The translations under genes were made by a program, and so were the position numbers. Positions 37,767-48,525 of a stretch of 64,000 nt of DNA are shown piece after piece. Source of the DNA: Effusibacillus pohliae DSM 22757. GTDB lineage: Bacteria; Bacillota; Bacilli; Tumebacillales; Effusibacillaceae. Position 1 is the stretch's first letter; the number at the start of each line of letters is the position of its first letter. The notes beneath the pieces were generated by a model. The model saw only the letters and a list, made by a program, of their open reading frames with translations, searched no databases and had not been told where the DNA came from. The DNA lies in contig NZ_AQXL01000128.1 of NCBI RefSeq assembly GCF_000376225.1, positions 32,567 through 96,566 on the forward strand, written 5' to 3'.

Positions 37767-38775
37767 TGATATCGTCCCCTCCTCCGCGAGCGATCACGAT
37801 CTCTCCGCTCTCTTCCAGCCTTCTGATGATGCCGACTATCCGCTGCTGGGCTTCTTCCACATCACGCAGCCGGACAGGCCCCATGAATTCCATGTCCTGT
37901 TTGAACGTCTCCGCCATCCGCTTCGACATGTTACGGAAGATGACTTCCCGCACCTCTTCGCTGGCCGCTTTGAGCGCCAACTGCAAGTCGCTCGTTTCGA
38001 CATCGCGGATGACCCGTTGGATCGAGCGGTTGTCCAGCAGCACGATATCTTCGAACACAAACATCCTCTTTTTGATTTCGTCCGCCAGCTCGGGATCCTG
38101 CAGCTCGAGCGCTTCCAGGATCGTCTTTTCGGTCGCACGGTCGACGCCGTTCAACACCTGGACGATCGCATCGATCCCGCCGCCGGAGGAAAAATCGTGC
38201 ACCGCCATCTGCGACAGCTTGGCCTCCAGCACCCGCTCCACATCGTTCACCACCTCCGGCGACGTACTATCCATCAGTGCGATGCGCCTCGCCACATCCG
38301 CCTGCATTTCCTGCGGCAGGGAGGACAAAATCATCCCCGCCTGGGCAGGCTCCAGATAGGCGAGCACCAAAGCGATCGTTTGCGGATGCTCGTTCTGGAT
38401 AAAGTTCAGGATCTGGTTCGGGTCCGCCTTGCGGGCGAACTCAAACGGGCGGACTTGCAGGGAAGCGGTCAGCCGGTGGATGATCTCCAGCGCTTTCTGG
38501 CTGCCGAGTGCTTTTTCCAGGACCTCTTTTGCGTAGTCGATGCCGCCCGTTGAGATATACTCTTTCGCCAGGCAGATCTGGTGAAACTCCTCGAGCACCG
38601 CCGCTTTTTCCGCGTGTTCAATTTTGCGTATGTTCGCGATCTCCAGCGTCAATTGTTCAATCTCGTCATCCCGCAGATGTTTGAACACCTTTGCCGACAC
38701 TTCAGGCCCGAGGGAGACGAGCAGAACGGCTGCTTTTTGGCGGCCGGTCAACTTATGCTGCGCAGTACGCCCCAT
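37759..38775 (-). CDS. fliG: Flagellar motor switch protein FliG
   Basis: 338 residues with the three FliG domains, including QNEHPQTIALVLAYLEP and the torque helix (FVFEDIVLLDNRSIQRVIRD). C-ring rotor protein contacting the stator. GAGGAGTAGGAG precedes ATG. Confidence 0.97.
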   Translation of the reverse strand: MGRTAQHKLTGRQKAAVLLVSLGPEVSAKVFKHLRDDEIEQLTLEIANIRKIEHAEKAAVLEEFHQICLAKEYISTGGIDYAKEVLEKALGSQKALEIIHRLTASLQVRPFEFARKADPNQILNFIQNEHPQTIALVLAYLEPAQAGMILSSLPQEMQADVARRIALMDSTSPEVVNDVERVLEAKLSQMAVHDFSSGGGIDAIVQVLNGVDRATEKTILEALELQDPELADEIKKRMFVFEDIVLLDNRSIQRVIRDVETSDLQLALKAASEEVREVIFRNMSKRMAETFKQDMEFMGPVRLRDVEEAQQRIVGIIRRLEESGEIVIARGGGDDIIV

Positions 38776-38787
38776 TGCCTTTCACTC

Positions 38788-40302
38788 CTACTCCTCTGCC
38801 AGCCAGGTCCGCAGCAGATTGACAAACTCCTCCGGCTTCTGTTGGGCCATTTTTTCCAGTTGTTTTTTGACCTTTTGCTCGGAAGTCTCCTCCTGCAGCT
38901 CGGTCAGGGCGGCCACCGACACCGGTTTCAATTCCTCCGGACCGCTGTCGCTGCGCCTGCGGGCAATCATCCACGCGCCGCCGCCGAGCAGCAACAGCCC
39001 CGCCGCGATACCGCCGATCAGCCACGGATTTTCGTACCATTGTTTTTGGAACGGATTAGGCGGCGCCTGGAAATTGGTTCCCATAACCGTAACAGCCGCA
39101 TTATTTGTGCCGTCGTCGTTGCCGGTTCTGACAACTGTCGCCACCAGATTGGTGATGTCCTGTTTCTGCTGGTTGGTCAGCTGCCCATTGACCAGCACCG
39201 AGACCGACAGGCGCTTGACCGTAAACGGCTGTCCGATCGTCTGGGTGATCGATTTGTTCAGTTCGTAATTGGTCGTCTGGTTTTTCTTCTCGCCGTTGCT
39301 GGAACCACCAGCCGCCGATTTGGTCTGCGTGTTCGGGTTGTTCGAATTGTTTCCCGGAACACCGCCTCCCGGACTCGCATTCTCATACGATTCGCTCGAC
39401 TTTTGCTCGGAACGGACGAGTCCCCGGTCACTGCCTGCAACAGGACTGTCGTATCTTTCCTCTGTCCTTTGCACCTTGTCAAACGAGACTTCCGGATTGA
39501 CGATCACCTCGACGTTACCGTAACCGAACATTTTTTCCAGGGCGCCGCGAATCCGTTTCTCATAATCTTGCTGGATCAGCTTGCGGACTTCCAATTCCTT
39601 ACTGGCGGTGGCCCCGGATGAAGCGTCCGTCTGGCTGTCTTCCAGCAGACGCACTCCGTTTTGGTCGATTATCGTGATGTTCTCCGGTTTTAACCCCTTG
39701 ACCGATCCAGCCACCAACTGTTGAATGCCCTGCACCTGCTCCTGCGACAGTTTGACGCCGGGAGCCAGTTTCAGCAAAACGGACGCTTTCGCATCCTGGA
39801 GATTCTTCTCCACAAACAGCTTTTGTTCCGGCAGGACAATATGTACTTTTGCATCCTCCACCCCGTGGATCGTCCGGATCGTGTTGGCGATGCTGCCCTG
39901 CAAGGCAGTCAAATACTTGACGTCAAATTCGTGTTCCGTCATGCCGACGATGCTCTTGTCGTTAAAGATACCAAAATCGATATACCCCGACTTCGGGAGG
40001 TTGTTCATCGCGAGCTGGACGCGCGCCTTGTCGGCGTATTCTTCCGGCACCAGCACGGAAGTACCCTGAATCTTGTTGGGAACCTTCATTTCGTCCAGCT
40101 TGGCGACGATTTCGCCCGCCGCACCGGGTTCCAGATTGGAGTAGACCGCCACGTAATTGGGGCGAAACGCAAACCAACTGAGCAATCCGACAGTCGCAAC
40201 AAAGAAAACACCTGCGATGAGGAGATTCCGGCGCTGGTGAGGCTGCAACTGTTTCCAGTACCCAGATGCACGTTCCATCCATTCACGAATTCGTTGGTTC
40301 AC
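38788..40302 (-). CDS. fliF: Flagellar MS-ring protein FliF
   Basis: 504 residues. Two membrane helices (NLLIAGVFFVATVGLLSWFA near 25-45 and LIGGIAAGLLLLGGGAWMIA near 430-450) flank the ring-building domains; the C-terminal tail binds FliG. Low-complexity Asn/Ser/Gly stretch about 310-345. GTG start after GAGGTGACATC. Confidence 0.97.
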   Translation of the reverse strand: MNQRIREWMERASGYWKQLQPHQRRNLLIAGVFFVATVGLLSWFAFRPNYVAVYSNLEPGAAGEIVAKLDEMKVPNKIQGTSVLVPEEYADKARVQLAMNNLPKSGYIDFGIFNDKSIVGMTEHEFDVKYLTALQGSIANTIRTIHGVEDAKVHIVLPEQKLFVEKNLQDAKASVLLKLAPGVKLSQEQVQGIQQLVAGSVKGLKPENITIIDQNGVRLLEDSQTDASSGATASKELEVRKLIQQDYEKRIRGALEKMFGYGNVEVIVNPEVSFDKVQRTEERYDSPVAGSDRGLVRSEQKSSESYENASPGGGVPGNNSNNPNTQTKSAAGGSSNGEKKNQTTNYELNKSITQTIGQPFTVKRLSVSVLVNGQLTNQQKQDITNLVATVVRTGNDDGTNNAAVTVMGTNFQAPPNPFQKQWYENPWLIGGIAAGLLLLGGGAWMIARRRSDSGPEELKPVSVAALTELQEETSEQKVKKQLEKMAQQKPEEFVNLLRTWLAEE

Positions 40303-40342
40303 GATGTCACCTCATACCCACTAAACGTCACACACCCAAACA

Positions 40343-40633
40343 TCACATTTGCATGCGCATAATCTCCTGGTATGCTTCCACCACTTTGTTGCGAACCTGA
40401 GTGGTCAACTGGATCGCCAGAGTCGCTTTCTCACTTGCGATCATCACCGTGTGCAGGTCGGGCCCCTGGCCAGCCGCCAGCTGCTGGCTGAGCTTGGCCG
40501 ACTCCACTTCCAGACCGGCCACCTGATCCAGCGCATTTTGCAATACGGAAGCAAAAGACGGGCCGGTCGCGGGCTGCGCGTCAGCCGGTTTGACAGCCAC
40601 CGCGGAAATTGCATTGGTTATCGGATTAATCAC
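40343..40633 (-). CDS. fliE: Flagellar hook-basal body protein FliE
   Basis: 96 residues, helical. SFASVLQNALDQVAGLE, DLHTVMIASEKATLAIQLTT and VRNKVVEAYQEIMRMQM are the FliE core. Joins MS ring to rod. GTG start after AGGAGG. Confidence 0.95.
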   Translation of the reverse strand: MINPITNAISAVAVKPADAQPATGPSFASVLQNALDQVAGLEVESAKLSQQLAAGQGPDLHTVMIASEKATLAIQLTTQVRNKVVEAYQEIMRMQM

Positions 40634-40645
40634 CGCTCACGCCTC

Positions 40646-41110
40646 CTATTTTCCAATCTCCAGCGCTTTCAGCGCCATGCCCTTGGCCGCGTTGACCGCC
40701 GTCACGTTCGCCTCATATGCTCGCGAGGCATCGATCATGTCGACCATTTCCGCCGTAACATCGACGTTCGGCAGCCTGACAAATCCGTAGTTCGGATCAT
40801 TCGGATCTTTGATCGCGTCCGGATGACTCGGGTCATACACCAGCTTGAAAGGCGTTTCGTTGTCTTTTTCCACCGCGGCCACGCGCACCCCTTGCCCCGG
40901 AGCTTGCAGCTTGCCCTGCAGGATCGAGGCGAAAGCACCTTCCGCCGCGATCGGCGCAAAAATCACCCTTTGCCGCTGATACGGAAGATTCGGGTTGTCC
41001 GCCGAGCGGGTCGATTGCGCGTTGGCGATATTGTTCGCGATCACATCCATCCGCAAGCGCTGGGCGGTCAAACCGGAAGCGCTGATGTTGATTCCGTCAA
41101 ACAACCCCAT
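40646..41110 (-). CDS. flgC: Flagellar proximal rod protein FlgC
   Basis: 154 residues. INISASGLTAQRLRMDVIAN N-terminal rod motif; GFVRLPNVDVTAEMVDMIDA and YEANVTAVNAAKGMALKALE C-terminal helix. AAGGAGGCAGG precedes ATG. Confidence 0.96.
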   Translation of the reverse strand: MGLFDGINISASGLTAQRLRMDVIANNIANAQSTRSADNPNLPYQRQRVIFAPIAAEGAFASILQGKLQAPGQGVRVAAVEKDNETPFKLVYDPSHPDAIKDPNDPNYGFVRLPNVDVTAEMVDMIDASRAYEANVTAVNAAKGMALKALEIGK

Positions 41111-41112
41111 GT

Positions 41113-41526
41113 TTACCTGCCTCCTTGAATCACGGTCCGCAATTTGGCAAACTGTCCGTTCAACTGCTGGATGAGCGCGTTGTATTTGATCTGGTTGACC
41201 GCAAGCTGCGTCATTTCCGAATCGATGTCCACATTGTTTCCGTTGTTGTTGACCGCGGTCGAATCCTCCACAACGATTTCCGGCTGGATTTGATTGAATG
41301 GCTGCACCCCGATCGGCAAGTGGCGAGGATGGGTCAGGTTCCCCTGTAAAACGGGAGGATCGTCATCAAGATACGCTTGCAGGGTGGCCTCGAACGAGAC
41401 GTCGCTGCGTTTAAAATTCGGAGTATCCACGTTCGCAATGTTGTTTGCCAACACCTTTTGCCGCAGGCTTGCCGCATCAAGCGATCGTTCCAGGATGTCC
41501 AGCGTCTTGGTGCTGATTGGATTCAC
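41113..41526 (-). CDS. flgB: Flagellar proximal rod protein FlgB, first gene of the fla/che operon
   Basis: 137 residues from GTG 41526 (after GGAGGGG). LDILERSLDAASLRQKVLAN rod motif and VDIDSEMTQLAVNQIKYNAL. All following genes to 11873 are co-oriented with short gaps or overlaps, consistent with one transcript of about 29.6 kb. Confidence 0.95.
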   Translation of the reverse strand: MNPISTKTLDILERSLDAASLRQKVLANNIANVDTPNFKRSDVSFEATLQAYLDDDPPVLQGNLTHPRHLPIGVQPFNQIQPEIVVEDSTAVNNNGNNVDIDSEMTQLAVNQIKYNALIQQLNGQFAKLRTVIQGGR

Positions 41527-41727
41527 AGGACAACCCCTCCAATCCAAGTTTTTCTAGTATTTCGTCAGGAATGAACATAATCCTGCATCAATCGACAAGT
41601 TGCAACAAGGAAACCCATTGTTTTTTGGTTTTCAAAAACACTATAGTGGAAAATCCTCCTTTTTTGCATGGGTCTTTTCGCTTGGTTTGGAATGGGTCTT
41701 TCGTCATATTTCGACTTCCTGGAAACA
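41527..41727 (-). promoter_or_regulatory. Upstream region of the fla/che operon
   Basis: 200 nt without a gene. It should hold the operon promoter. A minus-strand TATAGT at 41640-41645, inside the palindrome CACTATAGTG, is the best -10 candidate, but no good -35 stands in front of it; TTGCAA with GATTAT nearer flgB is a second weak candidate. No clear sigma-D box was seen. codY, expected here in Bacillus, is absent. Confidence 0.4.
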
Positions 41728-41766
41728 GAAAAACACCCTGAAAATAGGACTTTCAGGGTGTTTTGG
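41728..41766 (-). terminator. Rho-independent terminator after hslU
   Basis: Perfect 12-bp stem AACACCCTGAAA/TTTCAGGGTGTT with a 7-nt loop, ending in a U-run on the minus strand. Insulates fla/che from the hslVU transcript. Confidence 0.9.
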
Positions 41767-41786
41767 ACGGACCGGTAATCAAATTT

Positions 41787-43166
41787 TTACAGAATATATT
41801 GACTTAAATCCCTATTTTTTACAATTCCAGCCAGTTTTTCTTCCACATACGCCGGAGTGATCACGATCTTTTGCTGCCCGATATCGGACGCCTCGAACGA
41901 CAAGTCCTCCAGCAGTTTTTCCAGCAGCGTGTGCAACCGCCGCGCCCCGATGTTTTCCGTCTGCTGGTTGACCACCGTCGCCAGCTCGGCGATTTTCTGA
42001 ATCGCCTCGCCGGTAAATTCGACCTCGATGCCTTCCGTCTGCAGGAGAGCGGTGTATTGCTTGATCAGCGCGTTTTGCGGCTCCGTCAGAATCTGCCGGA
42101 AATCTTCCGCCGTCAGGCTTTGCAGTTCCACCCGGATCGGGAACCGCCCCTGCAGTTCGGGAATCAGATCGGATGGTTTCGAGATATGGAACGCTCCCGC
42201 CCCGATAAACAAAATATGGTCAGTCTTGACCGGCCCATATTTGGTCATCACCGTCGAACCTTCGACGATCGGCAGGATGTCGCGCTGCACGCCTTCCCGC
42301 GATACGTCCGGCCCACGCTGGTCCTTGCCGGCGATTTTGTCGATTTCGTCGATAAAAATAATGCCCGACTGTTCGGCCCGGTTGACCGCTTCCTGCGTTA
42401 CCTCATCCATGTCGATCAGCTTTTGCGCTTCTTCCTGAATCAAAATCTTGCGCGCATCTTTCACCGGCAGCTTCCGTTTCTTGCGGCGTTTCGGCAGAAG
42501 ATTGCCGAGCATCTCCTGCATGTTGATGCCCATTTCGTTGTTCCCGCCGCCGAATAGATCGAACATGACAGGCGCCGCATCTTCCACATCGATCTCGACG
42601 ATCGTTTCTTCCAGGTCGCCGCGCTGCAAAGCCTCCCGCATATCCTTGCGGCGCATCCTCACATGTTCGGGAAGGTCGTGGGCATCCTGCTGCTGCCCTC
42701 CTTGAAACAACACCTCAAACGGATTTTTGAACTGCTTTTCTTTGGCCGGATCGGGAACCAGAATCTGCACCAGCCGCTCTTCCGCCAGTTGGCGGGCGCG
42801 GTCTTCCACACCGGCCATTTTTTCTTCCTTCACGATGCGGATCGCCGTCTCCACCAGATCGCGCACCATCGCTTCCACGTCGCGACCGACATACCCGACT
42901 TCCGTGAACTTGGTCGCTTCCACCTTGACAAACGGAGCCCCCACCAATTTGGCCAGCCGGCGGGCAATCTCCGTCTTGCCGACGCCGGTGGGGCCGATCA
43001 TCAGGATATTTTTCGGCGTCACCTCTTCCCGCAGTTCTTCCGGCAGCAGGCTGCGCCGGTACCGGTTGCGCAGCGCCACGGCGACTGCTTTTTTCGCTTC
43101 CTTCTGGCCGACGATGTAGCGGTCCAGTTCCGCCACGATTTGCTTCGGAGTGAGATTTCGGCTCAA
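41787..43166 (-). CDS. hslU: HslU (ClpY) ATPase, unfoldase of the HslVU protease
   Basis: 459 residues. Walker [13 protein letters not shown], a large I-domain (about 100-240), Walker [12 protein letters not shown], and the C-terminal DLSQYIL tail that docks into HslV. TTG start after AAGGGGG. Paired with hslV directly upstream. Confidence 0.97.
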   Translation of the reverse strand: MSRNLTPKQIVAELDRYIVGQKEAKKAVAVALRNRYRRSLLPEELREEVTPKNILMIGPTGVGKTEIARRLAKLVGAPFVKVEATKFTEVGYVGRDVEAMVRDLVETAIRIVKEEKMAGVEDRARQLAEERLVQILVPDPAKEKQFKNPFEVLFQGGQQQDAHDLPEHVRMRRKDMREALQRGDLEETIVEIDVEDAAPVMFDLFGGGNNEMGINMQEMLGNLLPKRRKKRKLPVKDARKILIQEEAQKLIDMDEVTQEAVNRAEQSGIIFIDEIDKIAGKDQRGPDVSREGVQRDILPIVEGSTVMTKYGPVKTDHILFIGAGAFHISKPSDLIPELQGRFPIRVELQSLTAEDFRQILTEPQNALIKQYTALLQTEGIEVEFTGEAIQKIAELATVVNQQTENIGARRLHTLLEKLLEDLSFEASDIGQQKIVITPAYVEEKLAGIVKNRDLSQYIL

Positions 43167-43181
43167 TCCAACAACCCCCTT

Positions 43182-43724
43182 TTATTGGATCTCTTCCACT
43201 ACGATGTTCGAGTTGGTGTAGACGCAAATCTCCGCCGCGATCCGCAGCGCCTGTTCCGCGATTTCCCGCGCCGACAGATTCGAATGCCGGGCCAGTGCCC
43301 GGCCTGCCGCCAGCGCAAACGAGCCGCCGGAACCGATCGCCAGGATGCCGTCGTCCGGTTCAATCACTTCCCCGTTGCCGGAAATCAGCAGCAAATGATC
43401 TTTGTTCATGACGATCAGCATCGCTTCCAGCTTGTGCAGGATCTTGTCGGAACGCCATTCCTTCGCCAGTTCCACGGCCGCCCGCTGCAGGTTGCCGTGA
43501 TACTCCTCCAGCTTCGCCTCAAACTTTTCATATAAAGTAAACGCGTCGGCAACCGATCCGGCAAATCCGGCCACCACCTGACCGCGATACAGGCGCCGTA
43601 CTTTTTTCGCCCCGCTTTTCATGACCATGCTGTTGCCGAACGTCACCTGTCCGTCGCCTGCCATCGCCGACTTGCCATCCCGCCGGATCGCAAAAATCGT
43701 CGTCGCATGAAACCCGTTTGCCAT
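43182..43724 (-). CDS. hslV: HslV (ClpQ/CodW) protease subunit
   Basis: 180 residues from ATG 43724 after GGAGGG. Opens [37 protein letters not shown] and [20 protein letters not shown] are family blocks. B. subtilis ClpQ uses an N-terminal Ser directly after Met; here residue 2 is Ala, so the nucleophile is presumably Thr8 or Thr9 after removal of a short propeptide, or the start differs. That point is inference. Confidence 0.95.
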   Translation of the reverse strand: MANGFHATTIFAIRRDGKSAMAGDGQVTFGNSMVMKSGAKKVRRLYRGQVVAGFAGSVADAFTLYEKFEAKLEEYHGNLQRAAVELAKEWRSDKILHKLEAMLIVMNKDHLLLISGNGEVIEPDDGILAIGSGGSFALAAGRALARHSNLSAREIAEQALRIAAEICVYTNSNIVVEEIQ

Positions 43725-43788
43725 TTGAATCCCTCCAGTTAAAGTCCCGCAAGTGGCACGATGGAACCGGTTCCAAGCTTCCTTCCGC

Positions 43789-44694
43789 TCACGCGCGAGG
43801 GTGTGCATTCATATATACGCGCAGCAGCTTTTCTTTAGTCGTATGCGTGTAAATCTGCGTACTGGACAGGCTGACATGCCCCAGCAATTCCTGCACCACC
43901 CGCAGATCCGCTCCGCCGTCCAGCATGTGCGTCGCAAACGTATGCCGCAAATCGTGCGGCGAGACTGACAGCTCACCGGCCACCTGCCGGATGTACTTGT
44001 CCACAATCCGCCGGACCGATCGCACCGACAGCCGCGACCCCCGATAATTCAAAAAAAGCGCCGCCTCGCCCGCCCCGTCATCGGCTGCTTGCAGCAGCTT
44101 CGGCCGGCCGTGTTCCAGGTACAAGCGCAGCGCCTCCTGTGCTTTTTCCCCGAGCAGCACGATTCGCTCCTTCGCCCCTTTTCCCATCACGCGCGCCATT
44201 CCGACGCCCAAATCGACATCCTCCGGCGCCAGCGCCACGCATTCGCTCACGCGAATGCCGGTGGCGTACAACAGTTCGAGCAGCGCCCGGTCCCGTATTC
44301 CCAGCGGTTCGTCGAGCGGCGGGGCTTCCACCAGCCGCTTGGCTTCCTCAATGTAGAGAAAATGGGGGGTCCGCTTTTCCAGTTTGGGCGTCGACACCGC
44401 TTTTGCCGGATTGCGGTCGACGATCCCTTCCCGCGTCAGGAATTGATACAGGGAGCGCAGGCAGGAAACTTTGCGGGCCAGCGTTTTGCGGGCCGCTTTC
44501 GCCCTGTACAAACGCGACAAAAACGTCCGGATCGTGACATGTGTCACACTCCCGAACGTTTCAATCCCTTCCTCCGCCAAATAGGCGCAAAATTGTTCCA
44601 AATCGCTTTGGTACGCGTCGATCGTGTGCGGCGAAGCGTTTTTTTCAACGCGCAGATATTCCAGAAAAAGATCGGTCGCTTGCTGAACGGTCAT
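43789..44694 (-). CDS. xerC: Tyrosine recombinase XerC (CodV position)
   Basis: 301 residues. N-terminal SAM-like core-binding domain ([20 protein letters not shown]) and catalytic domain with Arg in [36 protein letters not shown] containing the tyrosine. Resolves chromosome dimers. In the trmFO-xerC-hslVU order of Bacillus. Confidence 0.96.
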   Translation of the reverse strand: MTVQQATDLFLEYLRVEKNASPHTIDAYQSDLEQFCAYLAEEGIETFGSVTHVTIRTFLSRLYRAKAARKTLARKVSCLRSLYQFLTREGIVDRNPAKAVSTPKLEKRTPHFLYIEEAKRLVEAPPLDEPLGIRDRALLELLYATGIRVSECVALAPEDVDLGVGMARVMGKGAKERIVLLGEKAQEALRLYLEHGRPKLLQAADDGAGEAALFLNYRGSRLSVRSVRRIVDKYIRQVAGELSVSPHDLRHTFATHMLDGGADLRVVQELLGHVSLSSTQIYTHTTKEKLLRVYMNAHPRA

Positions 44695-44798
44695 CGGCTC
44701 ACCTTCTCAAACGATTCCCAACAGCTTACCGCTGCCAGTTCCATCGTAGCACAGCGGATGCGGGCGGGCAACCAAGCGCCGCGGCCCCGACAGTCCCC

Positions 44799-46127
44799 TC
44801 ACACTCCTGCTGACTGCGTCAGCCACCGGCTGATAAAATCGGCCAGCGACTGCAGGGCCCGTTCCGAAATTTTCTCGTTCTTGATGCGCTTGTCCCGAAT
44901 TTGACCCGGCAGGGGAGGCAACAGCCCGAACGTCGCATTCATCGGCTGAAAATTGTCAGGCGCCGCATGCGTAATATAGTAGGCCAGCGAGCCAATCGCC
45001 GTATCCCGCGGAAATACTAGCGGCTTCAGACCGCGCGCCAGCCGCCCCGCGTTGATGCCCGCGATCAGCCCGGCCGCCGCCGACTCCACATACCCCTCCA
45101 CACCGGTGATCTGTCCGGCAAAAAACAGCGTGTCCCGGTTTTTGAACTGGTATGTTTGCCGCAAAACCCGTGGCGAATTGATGTACGTGTTGCGGTGCAT
45201 CACGCCGAAGCGGGCGAACTCCGCATTTTCCAGTCCCGGTATCATCCGGAACACGCGTGCCTGTTCCCCCCACTTCAAATGGGTCTGGAAACCGACGATG
45301 TTATACAGTGTGGCAGCCGCGTTGTCCTGGCGGAGCTGCACAACGGCAAACGGGATTTTTCCCGTCCGCGGGTCGGGCAATCCGACCGGTTTCAACGGTC
45401 CGAACAGCATCGTCTGGCGGCCCCGTTTCGCCATCACCTCGATCGGCATGCAGCCCTCAAAGTAAATTTCTTTTTCAAATTCCTTCAGTGGAGCCGTTTC
45501 CGCCATGATCAGCGCCTCGTAAAAACGGTCAAACTCTTCTTCTGTCATCGGGCAGTTGATGTAAGCCGCTTCCCCTTTGCCATAGCGGGACGCCACATAC
45601 ACCTTGTCAAAATCGATCGATTCCTTATGTACGATCGGTGCCGCCGCATCGTAAAAATAGAGGTATTGCTCGCCTGTCAGTTCGGCGATTGATCGGGACA
45701 GCGATTGCGATGTCAGGGGTCCGGTCGCCACGACCACGATCCCGTCGTCCGGCACTTTCGCGATTTCTTCCCGCACCACTTCGATCAGCGGATGTCCGGA
45801 CACCCGCTCCGTCACTTCCTGCGAAAACAGTTCCCGGTCAACTGCCAGCGCTCCCCCCGCCGGCACCGCCGTTTTGTCGGCCGCGGCCAGAATCACCGAA
45901 TCCAACCGCCGCATCTCTTCCTTCAAAAGACCGACAGCATTCGTCAGGCTGGCCCCCCGCAGCGAATTGGAACATACCAGTTCCGCAAAATTTTCCGAGA
46001 TGTGGGCAGCCGTTTTCACCTTCGGCCGCATCTCATACAACCGGACGGGAACCCCCTGCTTCGCAATCTGCCAAGCCGCTTCCGATCCGGCAAGACCCGC
46101 CCCGATCACAGTCACAGTCTCTGCCAT
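44799..46127 (-). CDS. trmFO: tRNA m5U54 methyltransferase TrmFO (folate-dependent)
   Basis: 442 residues. FAD-binding [14 protein letters not shown] at the N terminus, [20 protein letters not shown] with a catalytic Cys, and [19 protein letters not shown] near the C terminus. Makes ribothymidine at position 54 of tRNA. AAAGGAGGCTG precedes ATG. Confidence 0.97.
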   Translation of the reverse strand: MAETVTVIGAGLAGSEAAWQIAKQGVPVRLYEMRPKVKTAAHISENFAELVCSNSLRGASLTNAVGLLKEEMRRLDSVILAAADKTAVPAGGALAVDRELFSQEVTERVSGHPLIEVVREEIAKVPDDGIVVVATGPLTSQSLSRSIAELTGEQYLYFYDAAAPIVHKESIDFDKVYVASRYGKGEAAYINCPMTEEEFDRFYEALIMAETAPLKEFEKEIYFEGCMPIEVMAKRGRQTMLFGPLKPVGLPDPRTGKIPFAVVQLRQDNAAATLYNIVGFQTHLKWGEQARVFRMIPGLENAEFARFGVMHRNTYINSPRVLRQTYQFKNRDTLFFAGQITGVEGYVESAAAGLIAGINAGRLARGLKPLVFPRDTAIGSLAYYITHAAPDNFQPMNATFGLLPPLPGQIRDKRIKNEKISERALQSLADFISRWLTQSAGV

Positions 46128-46230
46128 CCCGTCTCAGCCTCCTTTCGATTTCTCGCATGGATCCACACCACCAGACACAAAAGAGAAGGCCGGGTCTTTC
46201 GCGAAAGCCCTAGCCGTTCGTAGACGATGT

Positions 46231-48351
46231 TCAAATTTCCTGTTCGACAGGCAAGGAAGGCGCTTCCTTGTGGGCGCATTCCGCATTGGAACAAACCCAC
46301 ACTTCCATCCCTTCCCCTTTCCCGCTACGTTTGCTGACAAGCAGTTGCCCGCATTCCGGGCAGGATTTGCCCACCGGGCGGTCCCACAGGACAAAATCGC
46401 AGTCCGGATAGTTGGTGCATCCGTAGAACACGCGCCGCTTTTTGCCTCGCCGTTCGACCAGCTGGCCGCCCTCGCATTTCGGGCAGGCGACCCCGATCTC
46501 TTTCAAAATCGGCTTGGCGTTGCGGCATTCCGGGAATCCTGGGCAAGCCAAAAATTTGCCGAACCGCCCGTGTTTATAAACCATCATGCGGCCGCATTTC
46601 TCGCAGGCAACGTCAGACACTTCCTCCTGCAGCGTCACATGCTTCATTTCTTCCTCGGCCACTTTCAAATCTTTCTCGAATTCTTCATAGAACCGGTCGA
46701 GCATCTTGACCCAGTCGACTTGCCCTTCCTCCACGCCGTCCAGACTCTCTTCCAGATTGGCGGTGAATTCGACATCGATGATCTGCGGAAAAAATTCCTT
46801 TAACAGATCGACCACAATCTCGCCCAGTTCGGTCGGTACAAAGCGCTTGTCTTCCAGCAGCACGTACCCCCTTTTTTGGATCGTCTCCAACGTCGGAGCA
46901 TAAGTGCTGGGACGGCCGATGCCCAGTTCCTCCATCGTCTTCACCAGACGGGCCTCCGTATACCGGGGCGGCGGCTGGGTGAAGTGCTGTTTCGGATCCA
47001 GCTTGGGCTGCCGCAACGTCTGTCCTTCCTCAAGCGGCGGCAGAAACTTTTCGTCCTCATCCTTGCCTTCATCGTTCCCTTCGATGTATAAGGTCATGAA
47101 CCCGGGAAACTTGATTTTCGAACCGGTGGCCCGGAACACGGCATCGTTGGCCTGGATATCGACCGTCATCGTGTCGAGCACGGCCGGCGCCATCTGCGAG
47201 GCGACGAACCGCTCCCAGATCAGCCGGTACAACCGCAACTGGTCGCGCGTCAGATAGTCTTTCAGCTTATCCGGATGCAGGTTGACAAACGTTGGACGGA
47301 TCGCTTCGTGGGCGTCCTGCGCCCCTTCTTTCGTCGTGTACTGACGCGCCTGGTTCGGATAATATTCCGCTCCGTACTCGCGCAGGATGAACTCTTTCGC
47401 TTCCGCTTGAGCAGTCGGCGAAATGCGGGTCGAATCGGTCCGCATATAGGTGATCAGCCCGACCGTGCCTTCCGACCCGATATCGATCCCTTCGTACAAC
47501 TGTTGGGCGATTGACATCGTTTTTCCGGCGCGAAAATTCAGCTTGCGGGCAGCCTCTTGCTGCAATGTGCTGGTGATAAACGGGGGAGCCGGGTTGCGCT
47601 TGCGCTCGCTCTTCTTGACTTCGACAATCCGGTAGTCGGCACTGCGGACGTGGTCAAGCAGCTGGTTGACCGCTTGCTCGTTCGGCAGTTCCGTTTTTTC
47701 GATTTGGTTTCCTTTGCGATAGCCGTAAAACTTGGCTTCAAATTTTTGCTTTTCCGCCTCGAACAGAGCCGTTACGGTCCAATACTCTTCCGGCTTGAAA
47801 TTGCGGATCTCATGCTCCCGGTCGACAATCAGGCGGACCGCCACCGATTGCACCCGCCCGGCGGATAAACCTTTTTTTACTTTTTTCCAAAGCAGCGGCG
47901 AAATCTGGTACCCCACCAGCCGGTCGAGGATGCGGCGGGCCTGTTGGGCGTTCACCAGGTCCATGTTGATTCGGCGGGGATGCTTGAACGATTCCCGCAC
48001 CGCATCTTTGGTGATTTCGTTGAACACCACGCGGCATGCCTCGGACGGATCAATTTCCAAAACGTTCGCCAGATGCCAGGCGATCGCTTCCCCTTCGCGG
48101 TCCGGGTCGGCAGCCAGATAAACCGCTTTCACTTTCTTGCTATGCTCGCGAAGTTCTTTCAATACGTCGCCCTTGCCGCGAATGGTGATGTATTTGGGCG
48201 AAAAATCATGCTTGATATCGACGCCGAGCTGGCTTTTCGGCAAATCGCGGACATGCCCCATCGACGCTTTGACAATATATTTTTTACCAAGATATTTCCC
48301 GATCGTCTTCGCTTTGGCGGGAGACTCCACGATGACAAGGTAGTCTGCCAA
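46231..48351 (-). CDS. topA: DNA topoisomerase I
   Basis: 706 residues from TTG 48351, 8 nt after GGAGGAG. Toprim domain ([32 protein letters not shown]), active-site Tyr in [14 protein letters not shown], and three C-terminal Cys4 zinc ribbons ([25 protein letters not shown]). Relaxes negative supercoils. Confidence 0.97.
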   Translation of the reverse strand: MADYLVIVESPAKAKTIGKYLGKKYIVKASMGHVRDLPKSQLGVDIKHDFSPKYITIRGKGDVLKELREHSKKVKAVYLAADPDREGEAIAWHLANVLEIDPSEACRVVFNEITKDAVRESFKHPRRINMDLVNAQQARRILDRLVGYQISPLLWKKVKKGLSAGRVQSVAVRLIVDREHEIRNFKPEEYWTVTALFEAEKQKFEAKFYGYRKGNQIEKTELPNEQAVNQLLDHVRSADYRIVEVKKSERKRNPAPPFITSTLQQEAARKLNFRAGKTMSIAQQLYEGIDIGSEGTVGLITYMRTDSTRISPTAQAEAKEFILREYGAEYYPNQARQYTTKEGAQDAHEAIRPTFVNLHPDKLKDYLTRDQLRLYRLIWERFVASQMAPAVLDTMTVDIQANDAVFRATGSKIKFPGFMTLYIEGNDEGKDEDEKFLPPLEEGQTLRQPKLDPKQHFTQPPPRYTEARLVKTMEELGIGRPSTYAPTLETIQKRGYVLLEDKRFVPTELGEIVVDLLKEFFPQIIDVEFTANLEESLDGVEEGQVDWVKMLDRFYEEFEKDLKVAEEEMKHVTLQEEVSDVACEKCGRMMVYKHGRFGKFLACPGFPECRNAKPILKEIGVACPKCEGGQLVERRGKKRRVFYGCTNYPDCDFVLWDRPVGKSCPECGQLLVSKRSGKGEGMEVWVCSNAECAHKEAPSLPVEQEI

Positions 48352-48495
48352 GTCTGTCTCCTCCTTTCGTCGTCGCTTGCCGCCGGAAATACCAGCAGCT
48401 TGGCACAAGGTGTGCTGTTTTGGGTGGATCGGCTGCTTGGACCCTATTTTGAGAATCGTGTATGTATAATATTTCCGTCCCTTGTCATGTCTCTT

Positions 48496-48525
48496 ATACT
48501 AAACTGCAAAAACATTTATTGTCAA
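48496..48525 (-). promoter_or_regulatory. Sigma-A promoter of topA
   Basis: Minus-strand TTGACA, 18-nt spacer, TAGTAT. The -35 overlaps the dprA stop codon. A leader of about 140 nt before topA contains GC-rich inverted segments but no fold I can name. Confidence 0.7.
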
